Of a DNA stretch of 6,277 nt, positions 6,268 through 6,277 are shown piece by piece (the first letter of the stretch is position 1; each line of letters opens with the position of its first letter). Below the pieces are notes generated by a model. That model had not been told where the DNA came from. It made no database searches and was given only the letters and a program-made list of their open reading frames with translations. Made by a program: the position numbers and the translations under genes. Location of the stretch: positions 1-6,277 of the forward strand of contig JAEMPM010000152.1 of NCBI GenBank assembly GCA_022759285.1. The letters are read 5' to 3'. The stretch comes from Thermocrinis sp. (GTDB taxonomy: Bacteria > Aquificota > Aquificia > Aquificales > Aquificaceae).

Positions 6268-6277
6268 TCTTTCAACT

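Overview
The window looks like ordinary chromosomal housekeeping DNA from a thermophilic bacterium, most likely of the Aquificales (Hydrogenobacter/Thermocrinis/Aquifex type). The basis is the resemblance of the AlaS N-terminus to my memory of Aquifex AlaS, lysine/glutamate-rich proteins, preference for AGA/AGG arginine codons, very tight gene packing and moderate GC content. The placement is an inference from motifs, not from a database search.

Layout: two convergent transcription units meet near position 2970. On the + strand, alaS (alanyl-tRNA synthetase, complete) fills the first 2.6 kb. A short ORF overlaps its stop codon (ATGA), and a 95-residue DUF2103-like protein of unknown function follows. 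On the - strand, read from the right edge leftward, the order is rimP (30S maturation factor), nusA (transcription elongation/antitermination factor, short form without C-terminal acidic repeats), an rlmD/rumA-type Fe-S 23S rRNA uracil-5-methyltransferase, and a WrbA-like flavodoxin-fold protein. Spacings within this unit are a 7-nt overlap, 1 nt and about 10 nt, so it reads as one operon. A TTGACA / GATAAT promoter candidate lies just upstream of rimP at the right edge.

How the genes fit together: five of the six supported genes are familiar families, and four of those serve translation or transcription: tRNA charging (AlaS), small-subunit assembly (RimP), RNA polymerase pausing and rRNA antitermination (NusA), and 23S rRNA methylation (RlmD-type). 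The flavodoxin-like gene is the redox outlier in the operon. The DUF2103 protein is the only one without a known role.

I found no mobile element, CRISPR array, tRNA/rRNA gene or long repeat. No stretch of more than 300 bases lacks a gene. The points most worth a second look are the short ORF and DUF2103 gene behind alaS, the overlapping 3' ends of the convergent units with no visible terminator, and the very short or absent leader predicted for rimP. I see no strong evidence of a novel multi-gene system.
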